A DNA stretch of 64,000 bases from an uncultured Altererythrobacter sp. (lineage in GTDB: Bacteria; Pseudomonadota; Alphaproteobacteria; Sphingomonadales; Sphingomonadaceae). The stretch's first letter is position 1; every line of letters starts with the position of its first letter. The position numbers and the translations under genes are program-made. This document shows, piece by piece, positions 28,811 through 35,129 of this stretch. The notes under the pieces are model-generated. The model worked only from the letters and a program-made list of their open reading frames with translations, ran no database searches and had not been told where the DNA came from. The DNA lies in contig CAMPIX010000010.1 of assembly GCA_946886565.1 (NCBI GenBank), positions 13,826 through 77,825 on the forward strand. The letters are read 5' to 3'.

Positions 28811-29389
28811 ATGCGATACAATCGTCCATCCACCATGCCCGAGCGTATGGTTGTTCTCTCGCTGCAGCTTCCGCCTCTGCGGTACGAGCCTCTCGCCCCC
28901 TTCGGGTTCGGCGCCTTCATCATCGCTCCTCGCTGGAGAAGCGACGCGGCGTTTGTCTCACACGCGCACGCCTATGGAGCGGGTTACGAACCGCATCGCA
29001 TGCGCGAGGATATTGGCCGGTTGTTCACCCCCGACACGACCGCGTTCCACATGACTGCGCCGTCGGATTCGCGACAGCGGCGATTCGACGCTATTCGGGT
29101 CACCAATCGCCTTCTCGACTTCATCCCTCGCTCGGGTCTGGCGAGAAATATTCACGCAAGCATCCCCCACGACCAATTGGTCCATGCTGCGCGGATCGGC
29201 GGCCTCGAACTTTCCGGACCCAATCCATCGGCGATTCAGCGCCTGGTCCACCCACGCAATGAAACGCAGGCCGCATGGATATTCTGGCTGCTCGCGTCTT
29301 GCCCTCCGCCTCTCCGCCGGAACCTGCTCGCGAGCTATCTCTCGTGGAAGGCGATTGAGCTGGCGGCGAACCGCTTAGGCATAATCTGA
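28811..29389 (+). CDS. Hypothetical protein
   Basis: 192 residues from the ATG at 28811, preceded by AAGGA. No family recognised and no signal peptide or membrane span. The N-terminal half is hydrophobic with Pro (LSLQLPPLRYEPLAPFGFGAFI), and the C-terminal half is helical (NETQAAWIFWLLASC, LASYLSWKAIELAANRLG). It is the last gene of the exonuclease/hypothetical run; an intrinsic terminator follows within ten bases. Confidence 0.6.
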   Translation: MRYNRPSTMPERMVVLSLQLPPLRYEPLAPFGFGAFIIAPRWRSDAAFVSHAHAYGAGYEPHRMREDIGRLFTPDTTAFHMTAPSDSRQRRFDAIRVTNRLLDFIPRSGLARNIHASIPHDQLVHAARIGGLELSGPNPSAIQRLVHPRNETQAAWIFWLLASCPPPLRRNLLASYLSWKAIELAANRLGII

Positions 29390-29396
29390 CCAGAAA

Positions 29397-29427
29397 GGGG
29401 CGCGAGAAGATGCGTCCCCTTTTTTTG
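29397..29427 (+). terminator. Intrinsic terminator
   Basis: GGGGCGC pairs with GCGTCCCC (one bulged T) around an eight-base loop, followed directly by seven T residues. It closes the 25197-29389 gene run. Confidence 0.85.
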
Positions 29428-29793
29428 CATCCGCATTCGCGCGTCGAAGCCAGGACTGCGGCGTTCACGATTCCCCTCGCGTCCCAACAGGGTTATCCGG
29501 AAAAACCTAATCTGAGGCGGATCGCGAACCGGCAGGTCTTGGGCCGTGAGCGGTCCGCCTGCTTTCAGGTCATGAAGCAACAGAAGCGGACATCACTAGT
29601 GGGCACTGAATGTCGGTCGGATTTGGGCCGGTAGCTGTCAGTCTGCCTTTAGCTCCATTGCGCAAAAGACAGACCTTCCCCCAATCCGACTTTACAGAAT
29701 CTCAGCGAGCCTAAGGGCGAAATGTCAGAGGCCGCAGCCATCCAAGCAGTAGGCCTAAAACCAAACGAGCTGATCGGGCATAGCCGACACACC
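29428..29793. other. Intergenic region before the protease/TS-like module
   Basis: No credible gene. Near its right end (29778-29789) is the 12-mer GCATAGCCGACA, which recurs at 37908-37919 on the far side of the module. The rest shows no obvious repeat or RNA structure beyond short palindromes. Confidence 0.5.
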
Positions 29794-29820
29794 TTGACAA
29801 CTATGTCGGAATATCCGACA
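29794..29820 (+). promoter_or_regulatory. Promoter -35 and palindromic operator
   Basis: A consensus -35 TTGACA (29794-29799) is followed by the 17-bp perfect palindrome TGTCGGAATATCCGACA (29804-29820), which fills the promoter spacer. The first gene starts at 29852. The second gene of the operon encodes an XRE-type repressor-like protein, so autoregulation through this site is the simplest reading. Confidence 0.7.
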
Positions 29821-29851
29821 TTCCCCAAACCGTTTTGTTGGAGCTGAGCCG

Positions 29852-30178
29852 ATGGCCACAGTTGTCGCACCCGTGCAGAGCTTCCCGCGCCAGCGTGTGT
29901 TGGACGCGTTAACGGACGAACTGCTCAAGGTGGCCAAGTCTGAGGCTGGCGTCCGCGGAATCGCGCTTCCGCCCGATCGGCCGGCGATCATTGCAGCTCC
30001 CGTGCCGATGGATTCGCTAACGACCGTCGATGCGTTGTGCGTCCTGGACGATGTCCTCGGCTTCAAACTGAAGGAGGACGTGGTCCGGACCGGCGGATAC
30101 GATTCCGTTTCCGAGGCTCTCGAACATCTCGTGCCGCGCATCCAGGCGATCTGGGACAAGCGGAAGGTCAAGAAATGA
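29852..30178 (+). CDS. Acyl-carrier-like small protein
   Basis: 108 residues. The C-terminal half looks like an acyl carrier protein helix bundle: PMDSLTTVDALCVLDDVLG (Ser55 in the DSL phosphopantetheine-site pattern), then GYDSVSEALEHLVPRI as the third and fourth helices. The N-terminal 40 residues are a charged helix. If Ser55 is pantetheinylated, it would present an acyl or aminoacyl group to a partner; no carrier-modifying enzyme is adjacent. Alternatively the DSL resemblance is fortuitous and it is a helical adaptor. Its stop overlaps the ATG of the XRE gene (ATGA), so it belongs to the same operon. Confidence 0.55.
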   Translation: MATVVAPVQSFPRQRVLDALTDELLKVAKSEAGVRGIALPPDRPAIIAAPVPMDSLTTVDALCVLDDVLGFKLKEDVVRTGGYDSVSEALEHLVPRIQAIWDKRKVKK

Positions 30179-30543
30179 GCATCGGCAAGGCGGCGGACGA
30201 TGCGGGCGCGCGTCGTGAGATGGGCGAGCGGTTGCGCGAGTCTCGTAAATATCTTGGCCTGCGCCAAGACGAAGTCGCGCACTATCTCAACATCCCGCGG
30301 ACTGCGCTAACAGACATTGAGAACGGCAGTCGCCGCGTCGAGGCGCTGGAACTTGCCCGTCTCGCGCGCCTCTATCGGCAATCGGTTGGCTATTTCACAG
30401 GGGACGAGGCGGTATCCGCAGGTCTGCCGGCGGACGTGGCGCACCTCGCCCGGCGCGTCGCCGACCTATCCACCGAGGATCGTGCCGAGCTTGGACGCTT
30501 TGCCGATTACTTGAAGGCGCGGGCTAAGGTGGAAGGCGAGTAG
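30175..30543 (+). CDS. XRE-family helix-turn-helix regulator
   Basis: 122 residues. The HTH domain spans residues about 14-72 (MGERLRESRKYLGLRQDEVAHYLN, then IPRTALTDIENGSRRV), and a short C-terminal helix (STEDRAELGRFADYLKA) may mediate dimers. ATGA overlap with the upstream gene and a one-base gap to the metallopeptidase gene show tight coupling. XRE regulators next to ImmA/IrrE peptidases are a known pairing, in which the peptidase cleaves or removes the repressor to induce an element. The palindrome at 29804-29820 is its likely binding site. Confidence 0.9.
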   Translation: MSIGKAADDAGARREMGERLRESRKYLGLRQDEVAHYLNIPRTALTDIENGSRRVEALELARLARLYRQSVGYFTGDEAVSAGLPADVAHLARRVADLSTEDRAELGRFADYLKARAKVEGE

Positions 30544-30544
30544 C

Positions 30545-31555
30545 GTGGCCGGGAGCTACGCCCAGGCGGTGCGCAACGGCGCGATGCAGGCAGGGCGTCT
30601 GCACCGGCGCCTCGGTACGGAGGAGACGCTGACGGCGTCGGGTGGGTCTGTTGATGTTTTCGGCGCGATCAACGCGCTCGGTGTCCCGCTTCTTCTCAGG
30701 CCTCTCCGCAATCTCCTTGGTGCCTTCCTCAACGATCCGGTCCCGGGTATCCTCGTCACGACCGAGCGTCCCATGAGCATTCAGCGGCTGACCGCGGCGC
30801 ACGAACTCGGCCACTATGGGCTCGACCATCGGCCTAGTCTCGATGACGAAACCATCCTGCGGCGGATGGCGTCGTCGCAGTTGCGTTCGGACGACGACTT
30901 CCAGGAGGTGGAGGCCGACGCGTTCGCGTTCGCGTTTATGATGCCGAAGTGGCTAATCCTTCAGATCTGTGCACGGCAGGGGTGGACCGTAGTCGATCTT
31001 CGACGGCCCTCCATCGTATACCAGCTGTCGCTGCGGCTCGGCGCGAGTTACGAGGCGACTTATCGGACTCTTCGCCGCTACGAATTGATCGACCAGCACG
31101 CGATGCGCGACCTTGGAGCCGTCGAGCCGCGCCAGATGAAGATCGCCCTGCTCGGCGACTACCGGCCATCCGACTACCGAGGTGATGTCTGGCTGCTGAC
31201 CGAGCGCGACGCTGGTTGGCAGGTGGATGGAAGCCGCAACGACGTCTTCGTCCTGCGCCTGCCCGAGCACGCCGCAGGTGGCTACGTCTGGGATCGCGAC
31301 GAGTTGGCGGCGAGCGGTTACGTCGTGCTCCGCGATGACCGCGAGGGCGATGGTGGCGGCGGCGTCGGTTCAAACGTGGTGCGCCGCATAATGGGCGGCG
31401 TGGAGGCGCCACACAGGGGTAGTCTGTCGATCACCGAGCGGCGGCCTTGGGCGCCGGTGCCGCCGCTTACGACGCTATTGCTGGGAGTGGATCTCACCGG
31501 CCCCGAGGAGATTGGGCTTTCGAGGGCCGAGCGCCGCGCTCGGCTGGCGGTGTGA
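30545..31555 (+). CDS. ImmA/IrrE metallopeptidase fused to a chagasin-like inhibitor domain
   Basis: 336 residues from GTG at 30545. The N-terminal part is an ImmA/IrrE peptidase with the zinc motif HELGH (86-90) and a downstream EVEADAFAFAFMMP third-ligand helix. Residues about 232-318 fit the chagasin (I42) inhibitor family of papain-like proteases. The three inhibitory loops are recognisable: AGGYVW (244-249) for NPTTGY-x-W, GDGGGGVGS (268-276) for the Gly-rich loop, and RPW (300-302). The gene immediately downstream encodes a papain-like protease, so the inhibitor domain probably restrains it. Fusing it to a peptidase that can be activated suggests a release switch. The inhibitor assignment is by loop pattern, not by search. 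Confidence 0.8.
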   Translation: MAGSYAQAVRNGAMQAGRLHRRLGTEETLTASGGSVDVFGAINALGVPLLLRPLRNLLGAFLNDPVPGILVTTERPMSIQRLTAAHELGHYGLDHRPSLDDETILRRMASSQLRSDDDFQEVEADAFAFAFMMPKWLILQICARQGWTVVDLRRPSIVYQLSLRLGASYEATYRTLRRYELIDQHAMRDLGAVEPRQMKIALLGDYRPSDYRGDVWLLTERDAGWQVDGSRNDVFVLRLPEHAAGGYVWDRDELAASGYVVLRDDREGDGGGGVGSNVVRRIMGGVEAPHRGSLSITERRPWAPVPPLTTLLLGVDLTGPEEIGLSRAERRARLAV

Positions 31556-31559
31556 TCGC

Positions 31560-32222
31560 GTGTCGATCGTCGTGAGCAGGGATTTGGCGTCGGCGTTCGG
31601 CGGCGCTCGTGACCAGGGCGCTCGGCCGACCTGCCTCGCGTTCGCGTCAAGCGACTGCCATGCGGCGACGCTAGGGCCTTGGGAGCCGCTGTCGTGCGAA
31701 TGGATCTACCACAGCGCTCAGGCCCGCTCCGGACGTTCTCATTTCGATGGCGCGACGCTGGGCTCCATGTTGGAGGCCCTCCGACACGACGGTCAGCCCG
31801 TTGAGTCGGAATGGCCCTATCAACAAATGGTGGTCGAGCCTTGGACGCCACCGGCGGGGTCGCCCACCGTATTTCGTGCTGTTGGCGAGACCACGACAGC
31901 GGATGTCGATGCGGTCGTCGCCCTGCTCGAATCTGGGCGGCCAGCCGTCATGCTGATGACGCTGTCGCGCTCGTTCTACCTGCCGGATTCGGACGGAGTC
32001 GTCAGGGCCGCCGCGGACGAGCTTCCCGATCCGGCGGTTCGTCACGCGGTGGTGGCGACCGCGCACGGCGTTGTCGACGGTCGGAGCGCGGTACGCGTTA
32101 GGAACAGCTGGGGGACGGGATGGGGAGCGGATGGCTCCGCTTGGTTAGACCGTGATTTTTTGGCCGCGCGTCTCTTCGCGGCGTTCGGCCTATTGGGAGT
32201 AGAGGATGTATCTGCCGATTGA
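31560..32222 (+). CDS. Papain-like (C1) cysteine protease
   Basis: 220 residues from GTG at 31560, four bases after the metallopeptidase stop. The papain active site is complete: oxyanion Gln19 and nucleophile Cys25 in RDQGARPTCLAFA, His162 in DPAVRHAVVATA, and Asn182 in RVRNSWGTGWG. There is no signal peptide or propeptide, so it would act in the cytoplasm and needs another form of restraint; the chagasin-like domain encoded upstream is the obvious candidate. Its 3' end overlaps the thymidylate-synthase-like gene by 17 bases. A toxic effector role is inferred from this arrangement. Confidence 0.88.
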   Translation: MSIVVSRDLASAFGGARDQGARPTCLAFASSDCHAATLGPWEPLSCEWIYHSAQARSGRSHFDGATLGSMLEALRHDGQPVESEWPYQQMVVEPWTPPAGSPTVFRAVGETTTADVDAVVALLESGRPAVMLMTLSRSFYLPDSDGVVRAAADELPDPAVRHAVVATAHGVVDGRSAVRVRNSWGTGWGADGSAWLDRDFLAARLFAAFGLLGVEDVSAD

Positions 32223-32982
32223 ACCAGCGCCGGACTGCGTGTCAGCGTGGCGCGCAGCACTTGCGGCCGTGGATGCCAAGCCAGGACATGAGTTCCACAA
32301 CGTGATCATCGACGTAGCTGACCCGGCGGCGCGCTCCCGACTTTCCGATCCCGTGGTCGCCGCTGTTGACTCGTATCTGCGTGGAGAGGGCGAGAAGGGC
32401 ATCGAGACCGTCGCCAACACCATCTTCCCCGAGGCGCTCTATAACCTCCACGGCGCACCGCTGTTCTTCAAGCGCTTCGAGGACAATGTGCTTCCCCGGG
32501 TGAGCCTGAAGGAGTCCTGGTCCGGATACTATTTCGAGCGAATGATGCACTTTCCCAAGCCCGGCGGCGGCTTCGAGAACCAGCTCCAGCGGATCATCGA
32601 CCGGATCAACGACCCTGCAGTCCGAGCGCTGAACAAATTCGAGCTGAGCATCTTCGATCCGACGCGCGACGTGGACCGGTCACCCTACGGCGGCCAGTGC
32701 CTGAGCTTCGCCAGCTTGAAGCTGATCGGGCCCGCAGACCGTCGGCGCATCGCGATGACGGCGTTCTACCGCAACCACTTCTACGTCAGGAAGCTGCTGG
32801 GCAATCTGATCGGCCTCGGCAGGCTGATGTCGTTCCTAGCCAAGGAGACCAAGCTGGGCGTTGGGCCGCTGACGATCGTATCGACGCACGCCGAGATCGA
32901 CCTGCCGTCAACGCGGGCGGAACTGAAGGCCCTCCTCGCGCGCGTCGACGATATCGAGGCCCCGGCCGTTGCGGCCGCCTAG
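32206..32982 (+). CDS. Divergent thymidylate-synthase-fold protein
   Basis: 258 residues. From about residue 120 the sequence follows the thymidylate synthase core: ENQLQRIIDRINDPAVRA (the DQL...L..NP.SRR region); Cys165 in GQCLSF (catalytic Cys); FYRNHFYVRKLLGN, with Arg189 and Asn200 at the exact 11-residue spacing of E. coli ThyA R166 and N177; and VSTHAEID with His228 for H207. The positions of S167 and D169 of ThyA are Asn and Phe here, so folate handling probably differs. It could modify an unusual pyrimidine nucleotide or merely bind one. The start overlaps the protease gene and has GGGAGTAGAGG before it. Its stop overlaps the stop of the converging UDG-family gene. Confidence 0.8.
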   Translation: MYLPIEPAPDCVSAWRAALAAVDAKPGHEFHNVIIDVADPAARSRLSDPVVAAVDSYLRGEGEKGIETVANTIFPEALYNLHGAPLFFKRFEDNVLPRVSLKESWSGYYFERMMHFPKPGGGFENQLQRIIDRINDPAVRALNKFELSIFDPTRDVDRSPYGGQCLSFASLKLIGPADRRRIAMTAFYRNHFYVRKLLGNLIGLGRLMSFLAKETKLGVGPLTIVSTHAEIDLPSTRAELKALLARVDDIEAPAVAAA

Positions 32983-33653
32983 GCGACGTCAAGCTCCAGC
33001 TGGCCGCGGGTCCTGCCCCTGCGTGCGACGCGGTAGTGGTCGTGCATCCCGTCGATAAACTCTCGCTGCCCGCCGTAGCTCGGATGCCGGACGCATATGA
33101 CGGGGACGGTCAGCTCGGCGAGAGCCATGTGCGCGTCGCGGCCAATCGCAACCACGGTCTTCGGCCTGACCATCTCGATCAGCGCCTGCAGAATCGGCCA
33201 GGTCGCCTCGCGTTCGGACCGCGTGTGGCAGCGGTTCGACATCGGATCGTCGCGTTCGTGCGGATGGAAGGGGAAGACGTTCCACAGCATGACGGGCAGG
33301 CCGATGTCGGTCAGCACCTGCCAGACGACTGCGGCCGTCCGCTCGGCGACGATCGGTCCGGTGGTCGCCCGTTCCAGCTCCACGCCGCCGAGAAGCTGGC
33401 CCGCGTCGTCTAGGTGGACCTCGTCGGTTAGCGGAACCCCGGTGCGGCGGCCGCCGCGGTAGCCCAGGTCCCGCGCTATCCACATGGTCTCGACGCGCTC
33501 GTCCAGCGCTGCCTCGATCATGGCGAGGAGGTTGGCTCGGCGCGTCCTCGCGGCGTCGCTGCGGTCATGGATCGCGCAGCGATCCGCCCACGGATTGAAG
33601 ACGTTCGGGAGCCGCATGCTCGACAGCGTCTCTACGAAGATGGACGGGGTCAT
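32979..33653 (-). CDS. Uracil-DNA glycosylase superfamily protein
   Basis: 224 residues. The N-terminus VFNPWADRCAIHD, then WIARDLGYRGGRRTGVPLTDE (motif A region of UDG-like folds), the core NVFPFHPHE, and the C-terminal VRHPSYGGQREF (motif B region) fit a divergent UDG-superfamily branch. It may excise a base from DNA or act on free nucleosides or nucleotides. The ATG at 33653 overlaps the stop of the MazG-like gene (ATGA). It converges with, and overlaps by four bases, the thymidylate-synthase-fold gene. No iron-sulphur Cys cluster is visible. Confidence 0.75.
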   Translation of the reverse strand: MTPSIFVETLSSMRLPNVFNPWADRCAIHDRSDAARTRRANLLAMIEAALDERVETMWIARDLGYRGGRRTGVPLTDEVHLDDAGQLLGGVELERATTGPIVAERTAAVVWQVLTDIGLPVMLWNVFPFHPHERDDPMSNRCHTRSEREATWPILQALIEMVRPKTVVAIGRDAHMALAELTVPVICVRHPSYGGQREFIDGMHDHYRVARRGRTRGQLELDVA

Positions 33654-34819
33654 GACGCGATCTCCCTGACACGTAGGCGCCGGTGCTTGAAGTCGATGGT
33701 GATACGGGCCAGGCGTTTCTCGCTGAGGAACCGGAACGCCGCGTATCCCTGCAGGATCGCCTCTTCCCACAGCCACAGGGGACAGCGCTCGACCTCGTAC
33801 CCGGCCACGAACTCGCGCACGTCCTTGAGCAGGTCCAGTGGCAGCTGACCCGGCCGCATGCCCTCGAAGAAGCGGAGCTGCTGCGCCTGGCCGAACAGCC
33901 AGGTCGTGACCCCCTCCTCGATGAGCATCGCGCGCGCGCCGTCCTCGGCCTCGTCGACCGACGGGAGGCTCTTTCTCTTCAGCCGCAGCAGCGATCGCGT
34001 CACCGGGGACCAGCCAAGCACGGCGACGTAGGCGTAGTGGAAGACGTCGTGGAACCGGTAGTCGTCCGGAACGGCGGCGTTGTCGGTCAGGCGGTCCCCG
34101 ACATTGACCCCGTTCGACCGCTGGAAGACGAACGCCTGGCCGTCGATGACGCGCTCCACCACGTCGATGGTCATGGCGCGCGGCAGCGTCTCCTCGGCCG
34201 CCAGTCCCTCGTCGAAGGGAGCGGGATAAGTTCGCTCGCGTGGCCATCTGTCGAATATCTTGTGGAGGTTCTTCACAGCCGCGGCTTCGAGCGTCACGCC
34301 CGCCTCGGTGGCCGCGCGGATCAGGCACCGCATCACCTCGGTGAGCGAGTGCAGCCGCGCTTTACGCTTGTGCGGTGCCACGGCCTCGTATTGCCGGACG
34401 AGTTCGCCGACCCGAATGGCCAGCTGGAGCAGGGTCCGTTCGAAAGAGGCGGTCGGTTCGCGCGCCAGCGGCATGACCGCCGGCTGAAGTGCGTGGAAGG
34501 TCAGCGTCGGATCGGGCTGCGCCTTGGACCCATCGGCGGCCATCGCAGCGCCCGCCACCGCGCTGAGCGCGATCCTGCTCCGGCGGCACAGGGACGAGAG
34601 ATACCAGAGGACGTCGCCGAGTTCCTCGACGACTGCATCGGCGTAGCCGAGATAGGTCGTCTGGTCGCGCTGCTTCTTCTTCAGCTCAGTCAGCAGACTA
34701 CCCGTTTCGCCGAAGAGTCCGAGGAGCGCGAAGCTCAGGGCGCTGGACCCGCGCCGCTGGTCGGTCAGCGCGGCCTGCGTGGCGTATCCATCCAGGGTCA
34801 GGGCTTGGAAGTCAGTCAT
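33650..34819 (-). CDS. MazG-like NTP pyrophosphohydrolase with C-terminal HDxxH domain
   Basis: 389 residues. The N-terminal 110 residues carry the all-alpha NTP pyrophosphatase pattern: LFGETGSLLTELKKK followed by VVEELGDVLWYLSSL, i.e. the E-x-x-E and E-x-x-D metal ligands. Such enzymes hydrolyse (d)NTPs to monophosphates. The C-terminal half (about 215-389) is a separate domain with FHDVFHYAYVAVLGWSPVTRSLL and EDGARAMLIEEGV, which I recall only from similar MazG fusions of unknown role; its His/Asp/Glu residues suggest a metal site. It overlaps the genes on both sides by four bases (ATGA), giving a strict regulator-MazG-UDG operon. Confidence 0.8.
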   Translation of the reverse strand: MTDFQALTLDGYATQAALTDQRRGSSALSFALLGLFGETGSLLTELKKKQRDQTTYLGYADAVVEELGDVLWYLSSLCRRSRIALSAVAGAAMAADGSKAQPDPTLTFHALQPAVMPLAREPTASFERTLLQLAIRVGELVRQYEAVAPHKRKARLHSLTEVMRCLIRAATEAGVTLEAAAVKNLHKIFDRWPRERTYPAPFDEGLAAEETLPRAMTIDVVERVIDGQAFVFQRSNGVNVGDRLTDNAAVPDDYRFHDVFHYAYVAVLGWSPVTRSLLRLKRKSLPSVDEAEDGARAMLIEEGVTTWLFGQAQQLRFFEGMRPGQLPLDLLKDVREFVAGYEVERCPLWLWEEAILQGYAAFRFLSEKRLARITIDFKHRRLRVREIAS

Positions 34820-35010
34820 GCGCTGGTCTTCCGCCGGTCCCGGATCGCCTCCTGGGGGACCGCGATCCCGTAGGTCGACAACGCGCGCAGGACGACGACG
34901 CGCATTGGAACCCGGTCGTCGACGGCCCGGCGCTCGAGCGCTTGCTTCGTTTCAGTAGGCACCTGGACCTGCAGGTTTTCGTCCACCGGCAGAGTCTTTA
35001 CTGAAACCAT
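34816..35010 (-). CDS. Ribbon-helix-helix-type regulator
   Basis: 64 residues. A short strand (LQVQVPTETKQALERRA) followed by a helix and a second helix (MRVVVLRALSTYGI) fits the ribbon-helix-helix DNA-binding fold of small antitoxin-like regulators. It is first in the operon with the MazG-like and UDG-family genes, and its stop overlaps the MazG start. Two 6-bp palindromes at 35023-35036 lie directly upstream, with the spacing expected for side-by-side RHH dimers. On the minus strand a TTTATA box and AGGTG precede the ATG. Confidence 0.72.
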   Translation of the reverse strand: MVSVKTLPVDENLQVQVPTETKQALERRAVDDRVPMRVVVLRALSTYGIAVPQEAIRDRRKTSA

Positions 35011-35022
35011 GACACCTATAAA

Positions 35023-35036
35023 TCATGAAATCATGA
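35023..35036. promoter_or_regulatory. Tandem TCATGA palindromes, probable RHH operator
   Basis: TCATGA occurs twice (35023-35028 and 35031-35036), an 8-bp period, in the 119-bp gap between the RHH gene and the divergent phosphoesterase gene. Tandem short palindromes at 8-bp spacing are typical targets of MetJ/Arc-type dimers. It could control both directions. Confidence 0.6.
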
Positions 35037-35129
35037 GATGTGCAAGCGGCGAGGGTTGTGTGCACTAGTGGTGTGGATGTGGGTCGATCTGGCGTAGGAG
35101 CGGGCGCGGCCGCAGGCTATGTAGGGCGC

